Notes: generated from the sequence alone by a model not told the origin. DNA of 64,000 nt from Dasypus novemcinctus (GCF_030445035.2 NC_080680.1:93315157-93379156); one strand, 5' to 3'. Positions 33,680 through 45,614 are shown, numbered from the stretch's first letter. Program-made: numbers and translations.

Positions 33680-33934
33680 CGAATGTTGTATGTTCTCCCA
33701 TGGCCCACTGGATGGAACGTGGGAAAGTGTGGGCTATGGTGTGGAACGTGGAACATGGGGTGCAGCGATGCCCAAAGATGTACTCACCAGATGCAATGGA
33801 TGTGACATGATGAGTGTTACTGTGAGGGGAGTGGTAGGGTGGGGGGGTGGGCGCGAATGGGGACCTCATCTTTTTTTAATGTAATATCTTTTTAAAAAAT
33901 GAATAAATTGAGTAGAATTTGAAAAATAAAATAA
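33680..33934 (+). mobile_element. Family X, copy D, with 15-bp target-site duplication
   Basis: 255 bp, the shortest copy. AATAAAAGGCTAAGA flanks it at 33665-33679 and 33935-33949. Begins at CGAATGTTG, matching copy B near 23285, and keeps the common 3' end (TAATGTAATATC, then A-rich). Confidence 0.88.
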
Positions 33935-34169
33935 AATAAAAGGCTAAGAGGCTTGGATGCCACTCTGAAAACCAAAGATCACAGCACTCCGTTCAGAGAG
34001 AGCCCTCCCTCCCAGCGCTGTGTGGGGCGGTAGCAGAGCGGGCCTCTCCCAGGGCTCCACCACCACCCAGGCTAGGATTACCTGGGAAAGCAGGACAGAT
34101 GCCAGCTGCCAAGGCACCTACATGCAATGAGTAAACCTGAGCTCAATCTCGGACAGAGTGGAGGAGGGG

Positions 34170-34520
34170 AGGGATGTTTTAAAGGACATTATTGGGACAC
34201 CGGTGAAATATGAATGTGGATTGTGAATTAATTTTGGGGACTGTTAAATGTCCTGAACTTGATAAGTGTACCATCCTTATGTAAGAAGATGTCCTTGTTC
34301 TTAGGAAATATAATACATATAATACACATTGTTCAGAGGCAAAGGGCCATGATGACTGTAACTTACTCTCAACATAATAGCACATACAAATAAAGAGACA
34401 AAGCAAATACAGCAAAATGTTAACAATTGGTGAATCTAGGAAGGGCATATGAGATCATTGTTCTAGAGCCCCTTTTCTGTAATTTATAATTTTTTTTCCA
34501 AAATAAAATGTTTGGTTGTT
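34170..34520 (+). mobile_element. Ancient interspersed repeat, 3' part
   Basis: GGACATTATTGGGACACCGG, GTCCTGAACTTGATAAGTGT, ATGTCCTTGTTCTTAGGAAA, and a right end with CCAAAATAAAATG. I recognise it as an old mammalian repeat (L1ME-type 3' end likely); exact family uncertain. Confidence 0.5.
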
Positions 34521-34559
34521 TTAATTGCTGATTCCGGGGCCTTACCCCAAACCCATTAA

Positions 34560-35110
34560 ATCCGAATCGAGGGGCCGGAAGTGAGGCCAGGGAACTCATC
34601 TTCTCCAAGCACGCTGTATCCGAGCACCCCCGGACCAGCACGCAGCTGAGGCTGGGAGCCAGCGGCCCCCGTCAGGCCTCCCCCCGCCCTCCCTTCCCTG
34701 CGCACCAGGACCGACGGCGGGGATTCAGGGGGTCGGGAGACGGAGGCCGCCCCCGGTAGTCTCGGGAGAGAAGGGCCCTCGGGTGAGAGGCGTGAGCCCC
34801 GGGGGGCCGCACCCCGCCCCGCCCGGCCTCCCGGCCTCCCGGCCTCCCGGCGGGGCCCGTGCCGCGACACGCGGAGCGCCCTGGCCCCGGCGGAGCCCCC
34901 ATCAGATAAGGCCGCCTCCCCCGCGCTGGCAGCGGCGCAGCCGGCGAGGAGTTTACGTAAGCCTGTTGTTGATGGAAAAACAAACGCGCCGGCAGACGTT
35001 GCCCGGCCCGCCCGGAGCCGGAGCCGCAGCCGCGCGCCCCAGACGCTGGCTCTGCCCGCAGAGGCCCGGCCCCGACAGCTCCCCCGCGGCTCGGGTTACA
35101 CCCTGAGGGT
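34560..35110. promoter_or_regulatory. Intergenic CpG island downstream of LHX2
   Basis: About 550 bp with dense CpG, about 11 kb beyond the LHX2 3' end. It contains a GATA-type site AGATAAG (34904-34910) and a perfect palindrome TTACGTAA (34953-34960, CREB/PAR-bZIP type), with a homeodomain-like TTAATTAATG just outside at 35208-35217. A 9-bp tandem repeat (CCGGCCTCC) lies near 34824-34852. It could be a lncRNA promoter or a developmental enhancer; open frames on both strands are compositional. Confidence 0.5.
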
Positions 35111-35599
35111 CCCCTGGGCTGGAAGACTGTTCTCAGGCAGCCACCCGGAGCCTCCCCTCACCAAGCCCAGGCCACCCTGCGCGTGGGTCCAGCATGCAGG
35201 AGGTATTTAATTAATGCTTGTTTTTAAGCTCTCCCTGCTGACCCTGGCACCGCCCGCAGCCGCCTGAGGACCCTGTTCCGGCCCACACCCACCTCCCGCC
35301 CAGCGCCCAGGAGGGGTCTGGTCCAGGCATCCATCAGCACCTTCCACTGAGTCCCTGCCGCATGCCTGGCCCTGCTCTGGGCAGCGGGGGTGGGGGGTGG
35401 AGGCATTGGGAATCGGCGGAGAGCCACGCTAACCAGGCAGCGCTAAGAGGAAGTTTCGGGGGGAAGGCCCAACTCTACCTGGAGTCTTCTGATTTTAAAC
35501 CCGAGGCAGGCCTTCACAGAGCCGCTGGAAGGACAAAATGACACACCTGAGTTTGAACCTTACACACTCCCTTCCCCCAGATCCATTTCTGGCTGGAGG

Positions 35600-35760
35600 G
35601 AGGCAGATGAGCAGGGTTCAAATGCCACTCACTAGCTGTGTGGCCCCATCGTCTTATGCCCATCTCTTTGTATAAAAGGTGGACAACACTTAACCCAACC
35701 TCAAGTTAGGATTACCTTAGCTAATAAATATGTAACCCTAGCATCATGCCTAGCATAAAA
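35600..35760 (+). repeat. MIR SINE
   Basis: GTTCAAATGCCACTCACTAG, then GCATCATGCCTAGCATA. Confidence 0.7.
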
Positions 35761-36429
35761 TATCACACAGGAAAAAATGTCACTGGAGATGAAAATACAT
35801 TACTCTCAACGATCCATTCCACCTCAGCACAGCCATCTGCCTTCCAGGGTAGTCTCTCCTGACACCCACTCCCGCCATCCCAGTGGGTTAGGTGCTCCAG
35901 TCCCTGTTCATCCACTTCTCCCGGTAGCCTGGGGAACCACGTATCCACATGCCCAACCACCCTCCCCACACACGCCAGATTGTGCACCTACTGTGTGCCA
36001 GGCCCAGTGCTGGCGCTCCTCATGCAGAGCTAAATCACACTCTCGCCCTGCCCTCTAGGGGCTCCAGACCCGGAGGGGTGGGTGTGTGCACAGGGCCAGG
36101 ATTGATGAAGGAACGCAGAGGAACTGGAATCCTCCTGGGAATGTTGTACAGATGACAGAGGCCCATGGAGGCACAGTGCTAGCACCCAGGCTGAGGCCCA
36201 GCAGGTACAGCCCCAACTCAGAATTACATAAAATGATGCTATTTATTAGTGGAAAGGCTTAGAATCTAATGCTGGCCTCAATTTCCCTTATGCATGGGAG
36301 ATGCTAATATTAAACACCCAAATTAAGGCTCTGGGGAGATTCAGACGAGTCAGTGCATATGGAGGCACTGTGTGGACTACAGAGTGTTAGTCCTATCAAC
36401 CACGAACTCCTCTTCCATGCCTGGGACAA

Positions 36430-36600
36430 AGGCTTTGGTATCAGGCCTGGGGTCAGCACCTGGCCTGGACACCCCCATTCTTGTGACCTATGACAATAGC
36501 CCAGCCTCAGTTTCCTCATCTGTAAAGTGGAGTGCTGTTATAGCCCCTACCTCCTAGGTCGCCATGAGGAGCTGAGGAGATCACAGCAATGGGAACTAGT
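36430..36600 (+). repeat. MIR SINE
   Basis: CAGCCTCAGTTTCCTCATCT, then TAGCCCCTACCTCCTAGGTC. Confidence 0.75.
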
Positions 36601-36770
36601 ACTTGTTGCACACTTACTCAGTGCCAGGATGGTTTTTAAGTGGTTTATACATATTCACTTATCTGCTTTCTTTTACAACGGAGAAATCTAGGGACAGAGA
36701 GATTAAGCAACTTGGCTAATGTCACACAGCTGGGAAGCGTTGCTGGGAAGTAATCCTGGCTGGTACTGGA
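36600..36770 (+). repeat. L2-type fossil
   Basis: CACACTTACTCAGTGCCAGG, AGAGATTAAGCAACTTGGCT, GTCACACAGCTGGGAAG. Confidence 0.7.
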
Positions 36771-37574
36771 GCCCAAGGCCCTAAACACCCTACATCACTG
36801 CCTCCCCAGAACCTTGGGTAAAGAGCTTCACACTGACACATAGTCAGGCCTCTGCAAACAGTAGCCATCCTTATGGTTCTGTTAACACATTGTGTTGATA
36901 TCATGATGATCTTAATTACTCATCGATCCCTTCTCAGAGCAGGGCAAGCTGAAGCACTTTGGGCCTGGATGGGTGCCAGCTGAGAGCTGGCACCAGGGGC
37001 CTGAAATGTGAGTGGGGCTTTGTTTCCCCATCACACCCAACAGGAATCAGCCCACGGGGTGGTGGGGTGCTTTCTAGGCCCCCAGGAAAGCATGGATGTC
37101 ACAGGCAGCCCTCTTTGCCCAGTCTGGTGCTGGACTCCCCCTCCCCCCTTGGCTCTCCAAGCAGGGCAGGGCCAGGAGGCGGAGGCAGGGGCACACACTG
37201 CCCCTTTTGTCCTGCTCCCCACTGGGCCCAGCCCAGAAACCTGTCCATGCTCCCGCCCCAGGCTGGGCGAAGGTGCTCAGTGTCCTCCTTGGAAAGGGAA
37301 AGAATTCAGATTAGAGTCAGCAGTCTGGTTAGTCCCCTGTCTCCACCACCTTCTGGCCAAATGTTCTTGGGCCAGGCCCTCCCGGCTTCCTCATCTCTAG
37401 CATGAGACCCAGAGAGCTGGACTCAGGTAGAGGCAGGGGTTAGGAGAGAGAGAGGGAGAGAAAATACTGGTCCTGAAGCAGCCGAAGGAAGGGGACAGGA
37501 CAGGGGCCCAGCTCTCCCCTGCTGTTGGGTGGAAATGTTGTTATGGTTTTCGCCCCCTCCTTGGCCCAGAGCAT

Positions 37575-37965
37575 CCCTCAGCCCCAGCACACACACATAC
37601 ACACACCCCAACCTGCATCACAAAAGCAGACACCAGCTGAACACTCATGCACACCCAAACAGACCTCTAGAGAACACACACAAACCCCTGAACACACTCT
37701 CCTCTGCTCACAGACACACACACCTTAACTCAATGCCCTGCGCACATGTCCTCGGTCTGCACCCCCAGCAACTGACGGGTGTAGACACAATATACACACC
37801 AAACGCCCCCCCATGTGAACACACAGACTTACACAAATGCCTGACCACAGACACACAGACACACCCATAAGCGCACACACACACATTTCTACCAACACCT
37901 CCACAGCCACACCCATACCAACATGGCCACATACACAGATGCACTGACACCAGAACACACCCACA
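37575..37965. repeat. Degenerate CA-rich simple sequence
   Basis: About 390 bp of interrupted CACACA and CACATAC motifs without a fixed period, probably a decayed microsatellite. Confidence 0.7.
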
Positions 37966-38299
37966 TACCTACAGCCACGGCCCCTCAGTCCACCCACCCG
38001 TCACACAACAGGCAGGCTCCAGTCGTTGTGCAGGCCACTGGAGGGCAGTGTGGGCCCCTCGGGGAGTTCAAGATGGGTGCTTGGAATTGCACCTCTCATC
38101 CCTTCCCATTCTTGGGGAGCCGGCCCCCCAGTCTTGGGCCTCACAGCTCTGCCCAGAAGCACCCAGGAACTAGCATGCTTAAAACACCTACTGTGTGCCG
38201 ATCCCTGCGCTGTGCGCTTCCACACTGTCACGACTGCTGAACTCTGCCTAACGCAGTACCTGGCACACATTACATCAAAATTATTAAAATTATCACCCC

Positions 38300-38760
38300 A
38301 TTTTGCAGCTGCGGAACGCAGGTCCCCCCCCCCCCCCCCCCCCCGCCAGGAGTAGATGGATCCCCGGTCTCTCTGAGCGCCCTCCGGGGAATTTCATCAG
38401 CGCAGACCCCAGACTGCTGAACAGGGAGGGGAGGGGGAGACCCGGGGCGATGCCGCGGTGCATCGCCAGGAGGCGCGCTCCGCTCGGCCCCAGCGGGAGG
38501 CGCCTTCGCCCCAAACCCAGCGTGGCTCTCCCAACCCCCGCGGCGTTCCGGTCGGCTCCCCGGGGACCTCCCCTAGGTCCCGGCGGACGCCCCGCAGGAT
38601 GTCTCCGCTTTCCACCCAACGGATCCGGCCTCGGGCTCCGACTTCCCCCACTCCCCAGTCCCCAGGGGCCTCCTCCGATAGCCACCCACTCAGCCCGGAA
38701 CCACCCCAGAGCCCACCCGCCCCAGGCTCCACCGTCAGCTCTGAGAACCACTGAGGCCAC
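38300..38760. promoter_or_regulatory. Second intergenic CpG-rich island, with a 21-base C run
   Basis: Dense CpG begins just after an uninterrupted C run at 38324-38344. About 7.3 kb beyond the LHX2 3' end. No TATA box seen. Overlapping long frames on both strands (up to 176 codons) are best explained by composition. Confidence 0.4.
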
Positions 38761-38859
38761 CAGAGTAGACGTCTCCTCCCTCCCGTCTCCTCATGGCACA
38801 AAGGCTCAGGAAGTGCCCGCACTGAAAGATTGAATTTTAAATACCAGCTCCCTGGAACA

Positions 38860-39050
38860 GAGCACTCCTATGCGCCAGGCCCTGTGAAACACTATCGCTG
38901 CATGGATTATATCACTGGATGTTCACAAAAAAACTCTCTGAAATAGGTTATGATTACCCCTATTTGACAGATAAGAGAAACAGGAGCTCAGAGAGGTTAA
39001 GTAATTTTCCCAGGATCCCACAGCAGGAGTGACAAGGCAGGTCTCGCAAC
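38860..39050 (+). repeat. L2-type fossil
   Basis: TATGCGCCAGGCCCTGTG, TTTGACAGATAAGAGAAACA, CAGAGAGGTTAAGTAATTTT. Confidence 0.75.
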
Positions 39051-39879
39051 AAAGCGCTGAGGACTGCACTCAGTGATGGTGTACCCCATGCGAACATTTA
39101 TTCTGGCCAGGATGGAAGAAATGTTTATTAAGAACCCGCCGCGTGCCAGGACTGTGCTCAGTTGTGATTTGGAGGTGAAGACAGACTGAGTCGTGGAGCT
39201 TACAGTAGCAGGAAAGAGAGAGAGAGGGGAAAGTAATCCCCAAATGTGCTCTTACGGATTCATGATTAATTTGCTCACCTAGTAAAAATGTGTTGGTCAG
39301 GACTCTGTGCCCAGCACCGTGCTGCTGTGCTAAACCAGACTGGCAGTCCCCCAGCCTCCCCGCACCCCACCCTCCAGCCTCCCTGATTGCCAGGAGGGGG
39401 TGACAATGAACAGATAATTATAGCCCATTGTGGTGAAAGCAGCTGAAGCCACAGCAGGGTCAGGAGGGGAGGGGGCTAATCTGGGAGTGCCCCACAGAGG
39501 AAGGGGTATTTGAACAGAAGTTTTGAGGGGGAGAAGAGAGGTAGGGCCTTCAGACAGAGGGCCCACCAATCTGTAAGGCTTTGATGGCAAGTTTGGAACA
39601 CCTGCCGGCTTTAGACTCAGAGGTGGGCAGGACCCAAATCCTGCACTAGAGAGCTGGGCAGGGACTGACTTTTGACCCAACCTCAAATACCAGCCTCAAA
39701 AGATCAGCTTGCTTCCAAGGCCTGGGAAACTCAAGGAAGAGAAGCAATGGGTAAATATCCTAGGTCCCTTTAATGCCTCCCCCATCTGACTAGAGCCCCT
39801 TGGCAGCAAGGACTGGGCCGGCATTTTGATGTCTTAAAGGCATCCAAAACTGAGCAAGTCTGAATCTGCCATCCCCCTG

Positions 39880-40565
39880 CCAGTGACATTTCTCACCACA
39901 ATGAAAGGCCACGATCCACCGTGGTCCTGTGCCCTCCGTGTTTTCGCTCACAGCCAGGACATCTTCTCTGCCTCCACCCAGTCAGATGCCCCATCTGGGT
40001 GACTTCAAGCACCTCCTCACACCCACACTTGCCCTTCCTGCCCCTTCCATCAGGCACCCAAAGCATTCTTCTTAAACTATGAAACTGACTCATCATTCCC
40101 TGCTTCCTAGTGCTTTTCAAATGAAGACCCAGGGGCTCCCTGGAAATCTGGCCATGTCTCTGGTCCCACCTCCCATCACCCTGGTTCTCAATCTTGGAGC
40201 TCCAGCCACACTGGCCACCTTTCAATGCCTTGGACCTGCTGGGCCTCAGAGCCTTTGCACATGTGTTTGCCCCTTTTTTCCTCCTCCCTCCCCCTTTTTT
40301 TTGCTGAGTTAATATTCACTCATTCATCTGATCCCTGCTCAATGATGCCTTTTTTTCCAGGAAGCCATCCTTTCCCTCCCGCTTTGTGTACACTCTCTTT
40401 GTCCAACACAGGCCTCATCACAGACGTCAAGTAGTTACTTTTGAGGCTGCTTAGCATTTGTCTCCCCTACTAGATTCTAAGCTTGTGAGGGCATATCTTA
40501 TTTACTGGTATCCCCAGTGCACAGACCAGGACTTGGCACTCAATGAATGTCCTTTAGCCAAATAA
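39880..40565 (+). repeat. L2 LINE fragment, long
   Basis: Several L2 blocks in order: CTCCAGCCACACTGGCCACC, CAGAGCCTTTGCACATGTGT, a CAGGAAGCCATCC block, then the 3' end with TTGGCACTCAATGAATGTCC. Confidence 0.75.
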
Positions 40566-40885
40566 ACCCAGTTCTGCCGTTTCCTGGCCGGGCACCCTTG
40601 GGTGAGACCCTTCTCCTCTGTGACCTTACACAGCTCCTCCCTAAAATGAAGGGCCAGATGGGTGGTCCCTAATTTGGGCTTTAAAATCCTTGAGGGACTT
40701 TAAAAATGCAGTTGGTCACCGTCGTCATTGAGTTAGGATGGGGTGTGGGTGGAGGTACAGATGATACAAGAATGAATGCTGAAAACTAGGGAGCAAGGTA
40801 AAGGGTACACAGGGGTTCGTTGTACTAGTCTGTTTAATTTGTATAGGTTTGATATTTTCCTTAATAAAAACTTAAACAAAAAAAA
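40565..40885 (+). repeat. MIR piece followed by an old L1-like 3' end
   Basis: GGGTGAGACCCTTCTCCTCT (MIR-like), then GTATAGGTTTGATATTTTCC and TTAATAAAAACTTAAAC, typical of an old L1 3' terminus. Confidence 0.45.
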
Positions 40886-42070
40886 GGACTGACCTGGTCT
40901 CCTACCCAGCCTCAGGGAATTCGGACCTGGGGGTGAGGAGTCAGTACGGGAATTTTGGTAAAGCTTCTGGAGTGGTTCTGATGCACGTCCCCGGGCTAGA
41001 GCCTCTGCGTGGTTGCTTCCAGCTCCAAAGAGTTGGCATTGATGCTCTCCTGTCCACGCAGCTCCTGTTCCCTGCTGGAAACTACCACACCGTGAGCGTG
41101 CACTTCTGCCCTCTCCCTCAGTGCCCCATGACCTCAAACACTTCTAGGTTGGCTGCTTGATTTTCCAACTCAAAAAGTCCTCCAAAACACCAGTCCCAGT
41201 TAGCACCCTCTTCTGGGCTCCCCCGGCATCTCAAACCCCCAGTCCCAGCCCCAGTCACACCTGGTCTAGTTTTGGGCCTTTTTCCCCAAGACCCCGGGTG
41301 AGGCTTAAATTACCTAGGTGCCACCATAGTGCCTGGCATGGGGGCAGGGGTATCGGCAATGCTGAGTTGAACTGAACAGCAATGAAAATATCTTTGTTGC
41401 CCCAACCTATGTGACTGCAGGCAAGTGATTTCCCCTTGGTCTGTGTACTGGATGATAATCTCTGCCTCATAGAGACATGGTACGGATTCAGTGAGATCAC
41501 GTGTTGAAAAAGGCATGTAAGTTGCAGGGTGCTGCCTCAGACTTTTCTCCACAAAGAGCCAGATTCGCCCTCCTTGGTGGCCTCGTAACCCCCAAGCCTC
41601 CCTCACACTGGACAGTGACTAGCTGTTTATGTATGTCTCCCAGAAAGCTGGGAAGCTGGAGGGAGGAGCTGTGGCCAAATCATCTCCACATTCCCAGTGT
41701 CCAGCATTGGGCCAGGGGGAGAGGGACAGAGGCAGGGGGTGGGGGAGACAGAAAGGAAGCTTCGAAGAGCCTTCTGGCACGCCCAGAGTCCCCAGGGGCC
41801 CGAGGGCTCTGGATGGCCCTCCTCAGGGCCTCAGCTGTCAGAGGAAAACTGGCTGGCCCACTCCTGCCCGCAGGACACAGCAGCCACGGAAGCCAGTTGT
41901 GTCAAGTGAGACTCAAACATAAGTGCGGCGTCCCAGGCCCATCGCCCAGGAAAGAGCAGAGGGGTCCCCCTGGGCCCCAGCCTCCCAGCGGTCTCCCTGC
42001 CTCACTCCCCCCCTTGCCCAACTGGTCAGAGGAAGGTCCCCACGGCTCCAGGTCAAAGTTCAAGTAGGCA
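40885..42070. other. Intergenic, unique
   Basis: No gene supported. A weak MIR-like piece lies at about 41395-41510. A 188-codon plus-strand frame (41501-42067) resembles no known protein. Confidence 0.45.
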
Positions 42071-42079
42071 TTCAAGGCC

Positions 42080-42400
42080 CTCCATGAGGTCAACCGCACC
42101 CTCCCCTCCAGGGGCACCCCCAGCCGTTAAACTACTCCCCACTCCTGAAGATGCTACGTCACCTCACACACCCCAGCACCACGCCTTTGCCCTGGCTGCT
42201 TCCCCCGCTAGGCCTGTCGTCCCCTCCCCTTCTCCACTCAGTCACCTTTTACTCATAAAAGGTTTCAACTCAAATATCTCCTCCTCTTTGGAGTCTCCCA
42301 ACTTCTCCAGTCAGTCCTCACACCTCTACTGTATCTCCCCTTGCATTTACTCAAACCACAAAGCATTGGCCCCATTTTACATATTAGGAAACTGAGATTC
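42080..42400 (+). repeat. L2 LINE fragment
   Basis: CTCACACACCCCAGCACCAC, AAGGTTTCAACTCAAATATC and GCATTTACTCAAACCAC-type blocks in L2 order. Confidence 0.55.
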
Positions 42401-42849
42401 AGAGGACTAAGTGCGGTGCCTACACCTCTTCAAGGGCAGCGAAGGCTGTGGGAGCTCTCCTCCATCTGCCCTGGAGCTCCTCACTCCGTGGGTAAAGGAG
42501 CCTCGGCAGGATGGGACAGGGCAGAGGAAAGCCAAGGCCAAGACCCCCGCCCCTGAGCCCACACTGTGTCAGGCCTGCTGTGGGACCCAAGAACCAAAAA
42601 GCTCCCCAGATTCACAGCAGGTTGGAGCCCATAGGATTCCAGAAACGGGCCGTCAGCCCCTCTGTAGCTAGCATGCAGGAGGATGTGGGCAGAGTCCCAG
42701 AGCTGCAAGTGGTAGTGGGAACAGACCTTCTCCCATCACCGCGGGCAGAGCCGGGCCAGCCGGGCAGAGCCGGGCCAGCCAGTCTGAGCCCAGCCTCAGC
42801 CCCTTTCCTTACCAAGCACCTGCCTTCTGTTGCCGGTCCACGCTTGGTC

Positions 42850-43340
42850 TGAGTTTCTATTTCTTTCCGGCTGACTGAGTGTCTCTCTTTCCCAGCCTCA
42901 AAGGGACAGTCTGTTTCTCAAGTCGTGGTCCCTCTTAAGCCTTTGAGTCTCAGTCTCCCTTCATCTCTGAGTCCTCCCTTTCCCATCTCCTTCTGTCTTT
43001 CCCTGTGTCGCCCTGGTTCACTGTGTGTGTGTGAGACTTTGATACTGTCTCTTAGTCTCTGACTCTAGCTCTGTGTCTCATTGTGGCTCTGCCTCGTCAC
43101 TCTCTGTCTCTGGTTCTTTCTCTCCTCTGTCTCCTGGTCTTTGTCACTGTTGCTGTCTCTGTGCGACTCTCGGTGACTGTATCTTTGTCACTGTCCCATT
43201 GTCTCTGTGCCCCACTCTTTCCCTCTGTCTGGCTCCCAGGCTCCACCTCTCTCAGCGTAGGCCTCTTTCCCCATCGCCCTGTCTCTTATTCTTGTGTGTG
43301 TCTCTTGGTCTCTGGATCTGGGGAGAGCAATGCCTCCTCT
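42850..43340. repeat. Pyrimidine-rich degenerate CTCTGTCTC repeat
   Basis: Nearly 500 bp in which CTCTGTCTC, TGTCTCT and GTCTCTG variants recur without a clean period; strong C/T bias on the plus strand. A GT-rich degenerate stretch follows at about 43550-43780. Confidence 0.65.
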
Positions 43341-45610
43341 TCCATGTCCTCATCCCTGGCCCATCAGCAGGGGCCCCTTCTAAACTTGCTCCCATGTAAG
43401 GGGGCGGGGGTCCCCCAGGCGTCATTCCAGGGCCCGCTCCATCTGGGTGGCAGTGCTGACAGGTGAGATAGGGATCAGACTCAGCTCTGTCCGGGCCTGA
43501 GCGAGGGGCACAGCTGGGCTGTGCAGGGCATCCGGGGGCCGGTGAGCGTCTTCATATGTGCACGTCTGGGTTTGTGCACAGGTTCTCCTGTGTGGGGTGG
43601 TCTGGGTGTCTGTCTAGGTATTTTTGGGAATGTCTGTGCCTGTTTATGTCTGTCTGCAAGTATCTGTGTATGTCTTTGTAGGGTGCTGTCTGGGTGTGAG
43701 CATCTTAGCCTGTGGGTCTATCCATCCACGAGTGGCTCGCGAGTGTGTGTGCGTGCTTGTCTGCGCTGTGAGTCCCAGCGCTTACTTGGAGCTGGGCTAT
43801 ATCCATGTGGCTGTCCAATGGCCAGGCCGTCTGCTTGCATCCACTCGTGCAGTCTTGAGGGAGGCACAAATTTGATTACTCCATTTGACAGGTGAAAAAG
43901 TTGACACTCTTAATTCCGTTTTAATGTGTGAGTGTGAATACATGTGTGTGCTTGAGGTTGAAAGCTTGGGGTCTAGAGGCAGACAGAGCTGGTTCGAATC
44001 TTGGCTCTTCCACTGACTAGTTGCAGGACCCCAGGCAAGTTGACTGATCTTCCAAGTCTCCTGAATTAATTCTTCAAAAATGTCTTGGTCAAAAACAGAT
44101 AAAACTAATCTATGATGCTAGAAGTCAAAATTAGAAGCTGCCTTGGGAGGGAATAGCGGGGAAGACACTCAGGGGAGCCTTCCAGGTACTAAAAATGTCC
44201 TATATCTTCATTTGGGTGGTGGCTGCAGGGGTGTGTTTATTTGGAAAAAAATAATCGAGCTGCTCATTTCAGCTGTGAGCACTTTTTGTATGTTATATAG
44301 CAATACTAAAAAATTATTGCGCTCTATTTGCCAGGCATTAATAGCAATAACAACAATATTATTCTGGTTATTTGTTGTTTTTTTACCATTCCAGAAAACG
44401 AGTCAGTCTAGGTTTTAAGCCCTCTCAGCCTATTCCTGCCCCATTCTCTCCCTCCACCCTGTCCCAACCACGATGGCAGGAAGCGAAGGGGGGAGAGACC
44501 CCAGTACTGGGCTCGACTGTTCTCCTACCCAATCCTGCCTGGCTGTTTCCTCCTCAAGGCAGTTGTAATGTTCCCTCTGGATTTTCACATTTCTGGGCCA
44601 CTGGGGGGCACTTTGTTGGGTAACTGCTGGCATTCAATAAAGCTGGTAACAGAGCATTCTGCAGCAAGGCTCAGAGCAAGAAACAAGACCTGTAAGATGC
44701 CCAATGGACAGACACCATACCTGCCTAACCATTCAACTATGACAGGCAACGCCTGACTACGAGACAGCCTGCTCTTACCTGCAAAGTCCTCAAGTATTAC
44801 CTGTCATTCAGCAAAATATATTGAGCCCCTAGTATATGCCAGACCCTCTGCTAGGCCCTTCAATACAAATTAATTCACCCTCATTACAATCTTGCCACAT
44901 AAAGGTCATCATCTTCATCTTACAGCTGAGGAAACTGAGGCCAAAGAGGTGAAAAAAGACTTCCCCCACGCCCTATTTCAACAGTGGGAATCCCAACCTC
45001 TTCCTACAGGGCTCTAAACCTCCATCCTCCCTGGGTGTGTCTTTTCTCTGGGTTTCTGAGATTACCTGACGCATTGGCAAAGGAACGCATCCATTTGTTT
45101 TTGCCTTCTTGGGAGATTTTTTATTTTTTGCCATTAGGAAAACTGGAATTTAAGCTGCCCCTTGGTGACAGCGTTCATCCTTACAGGGAAGAGCTGCATG
45201 TTCTTCAGGCCTCTCTCACTGCCTGGCAATTCTCCTAGCCCAAACAAGGGCAGAAAAGGTAAGTCTGGGGAACTTTGACCTCTGTAGCCAAAGTATCCAG
45301 CAGGCTGCGCTTATTAAATATATGAAAGAACAAACGAAAGAATTAATGGTGTTTTGTTTACCCTGCCACCACTTGAGCACATTGCACAGTAAGGATTATC
45401 TCTTGTCAGCCTCTGCCTCCAAACTCGGAATTCCTTGAGGGCAGAGCCTGGGTCTACTTCATCTCTGGATTCTGACAACCAGCCTGAAGCCTGGCCCAGA
45501 AGAAAGTCCCCGTGAAGATTTGATAAATAAGTGGAGACCCTCAACTTCATCTCTGGGTTTCAGTAAGACTTAAGTTCTGTGAATTTCACACCCAGCTAAA
45601 CAGCGGCAGC
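43340..45610. other. LHX2 3' flank, mostly unique
   Basis: No gene. A MIR at about 43955-44080 (CTTGGCTCTTCCACTGACTA), an old L1-like 3' end at about 44100-44330 (GGGTGGTGGCTGCAGGGGTG), an L2 at 44810-44960 and an L2 3' end at about 45400-45535. Confidence 0.5.
44810..44960 (+). repeat. L2-type fossil
   Basis: AGTATATGCCAGACCCTCTG, TTACAGCTGAGGAAACTGAG. Confidence 0.75.
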
Positions 45611-45614
45611 ACCA

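Larger units (their letters stand above)
35110..38300. other. Intergenic, mostly unique
   Basis: No gene recognised. Contains a MIR at about 35600-35760 (CACTCACTAGCTGTGTGGCC), a MIR at 36430-36600 (AGCCTCAGTTTCCTCATCTG), an L2 at 36600-36770 and a CA-rich degenerate stretch at about 37575-37960. Confidence 0.5.

Noticed and set aside
38303..38833. 176-codon plus frame and 155-codon minus frame in a CpG island
   Set aside because: Both strands open because of high GC; starts in a C run; Pro/Arg-rich with no domain.
41501..42067. 188-codon plus frame
   Set aside because: Unique GC-rich DNA, no domain, overlapping frames; not supported.
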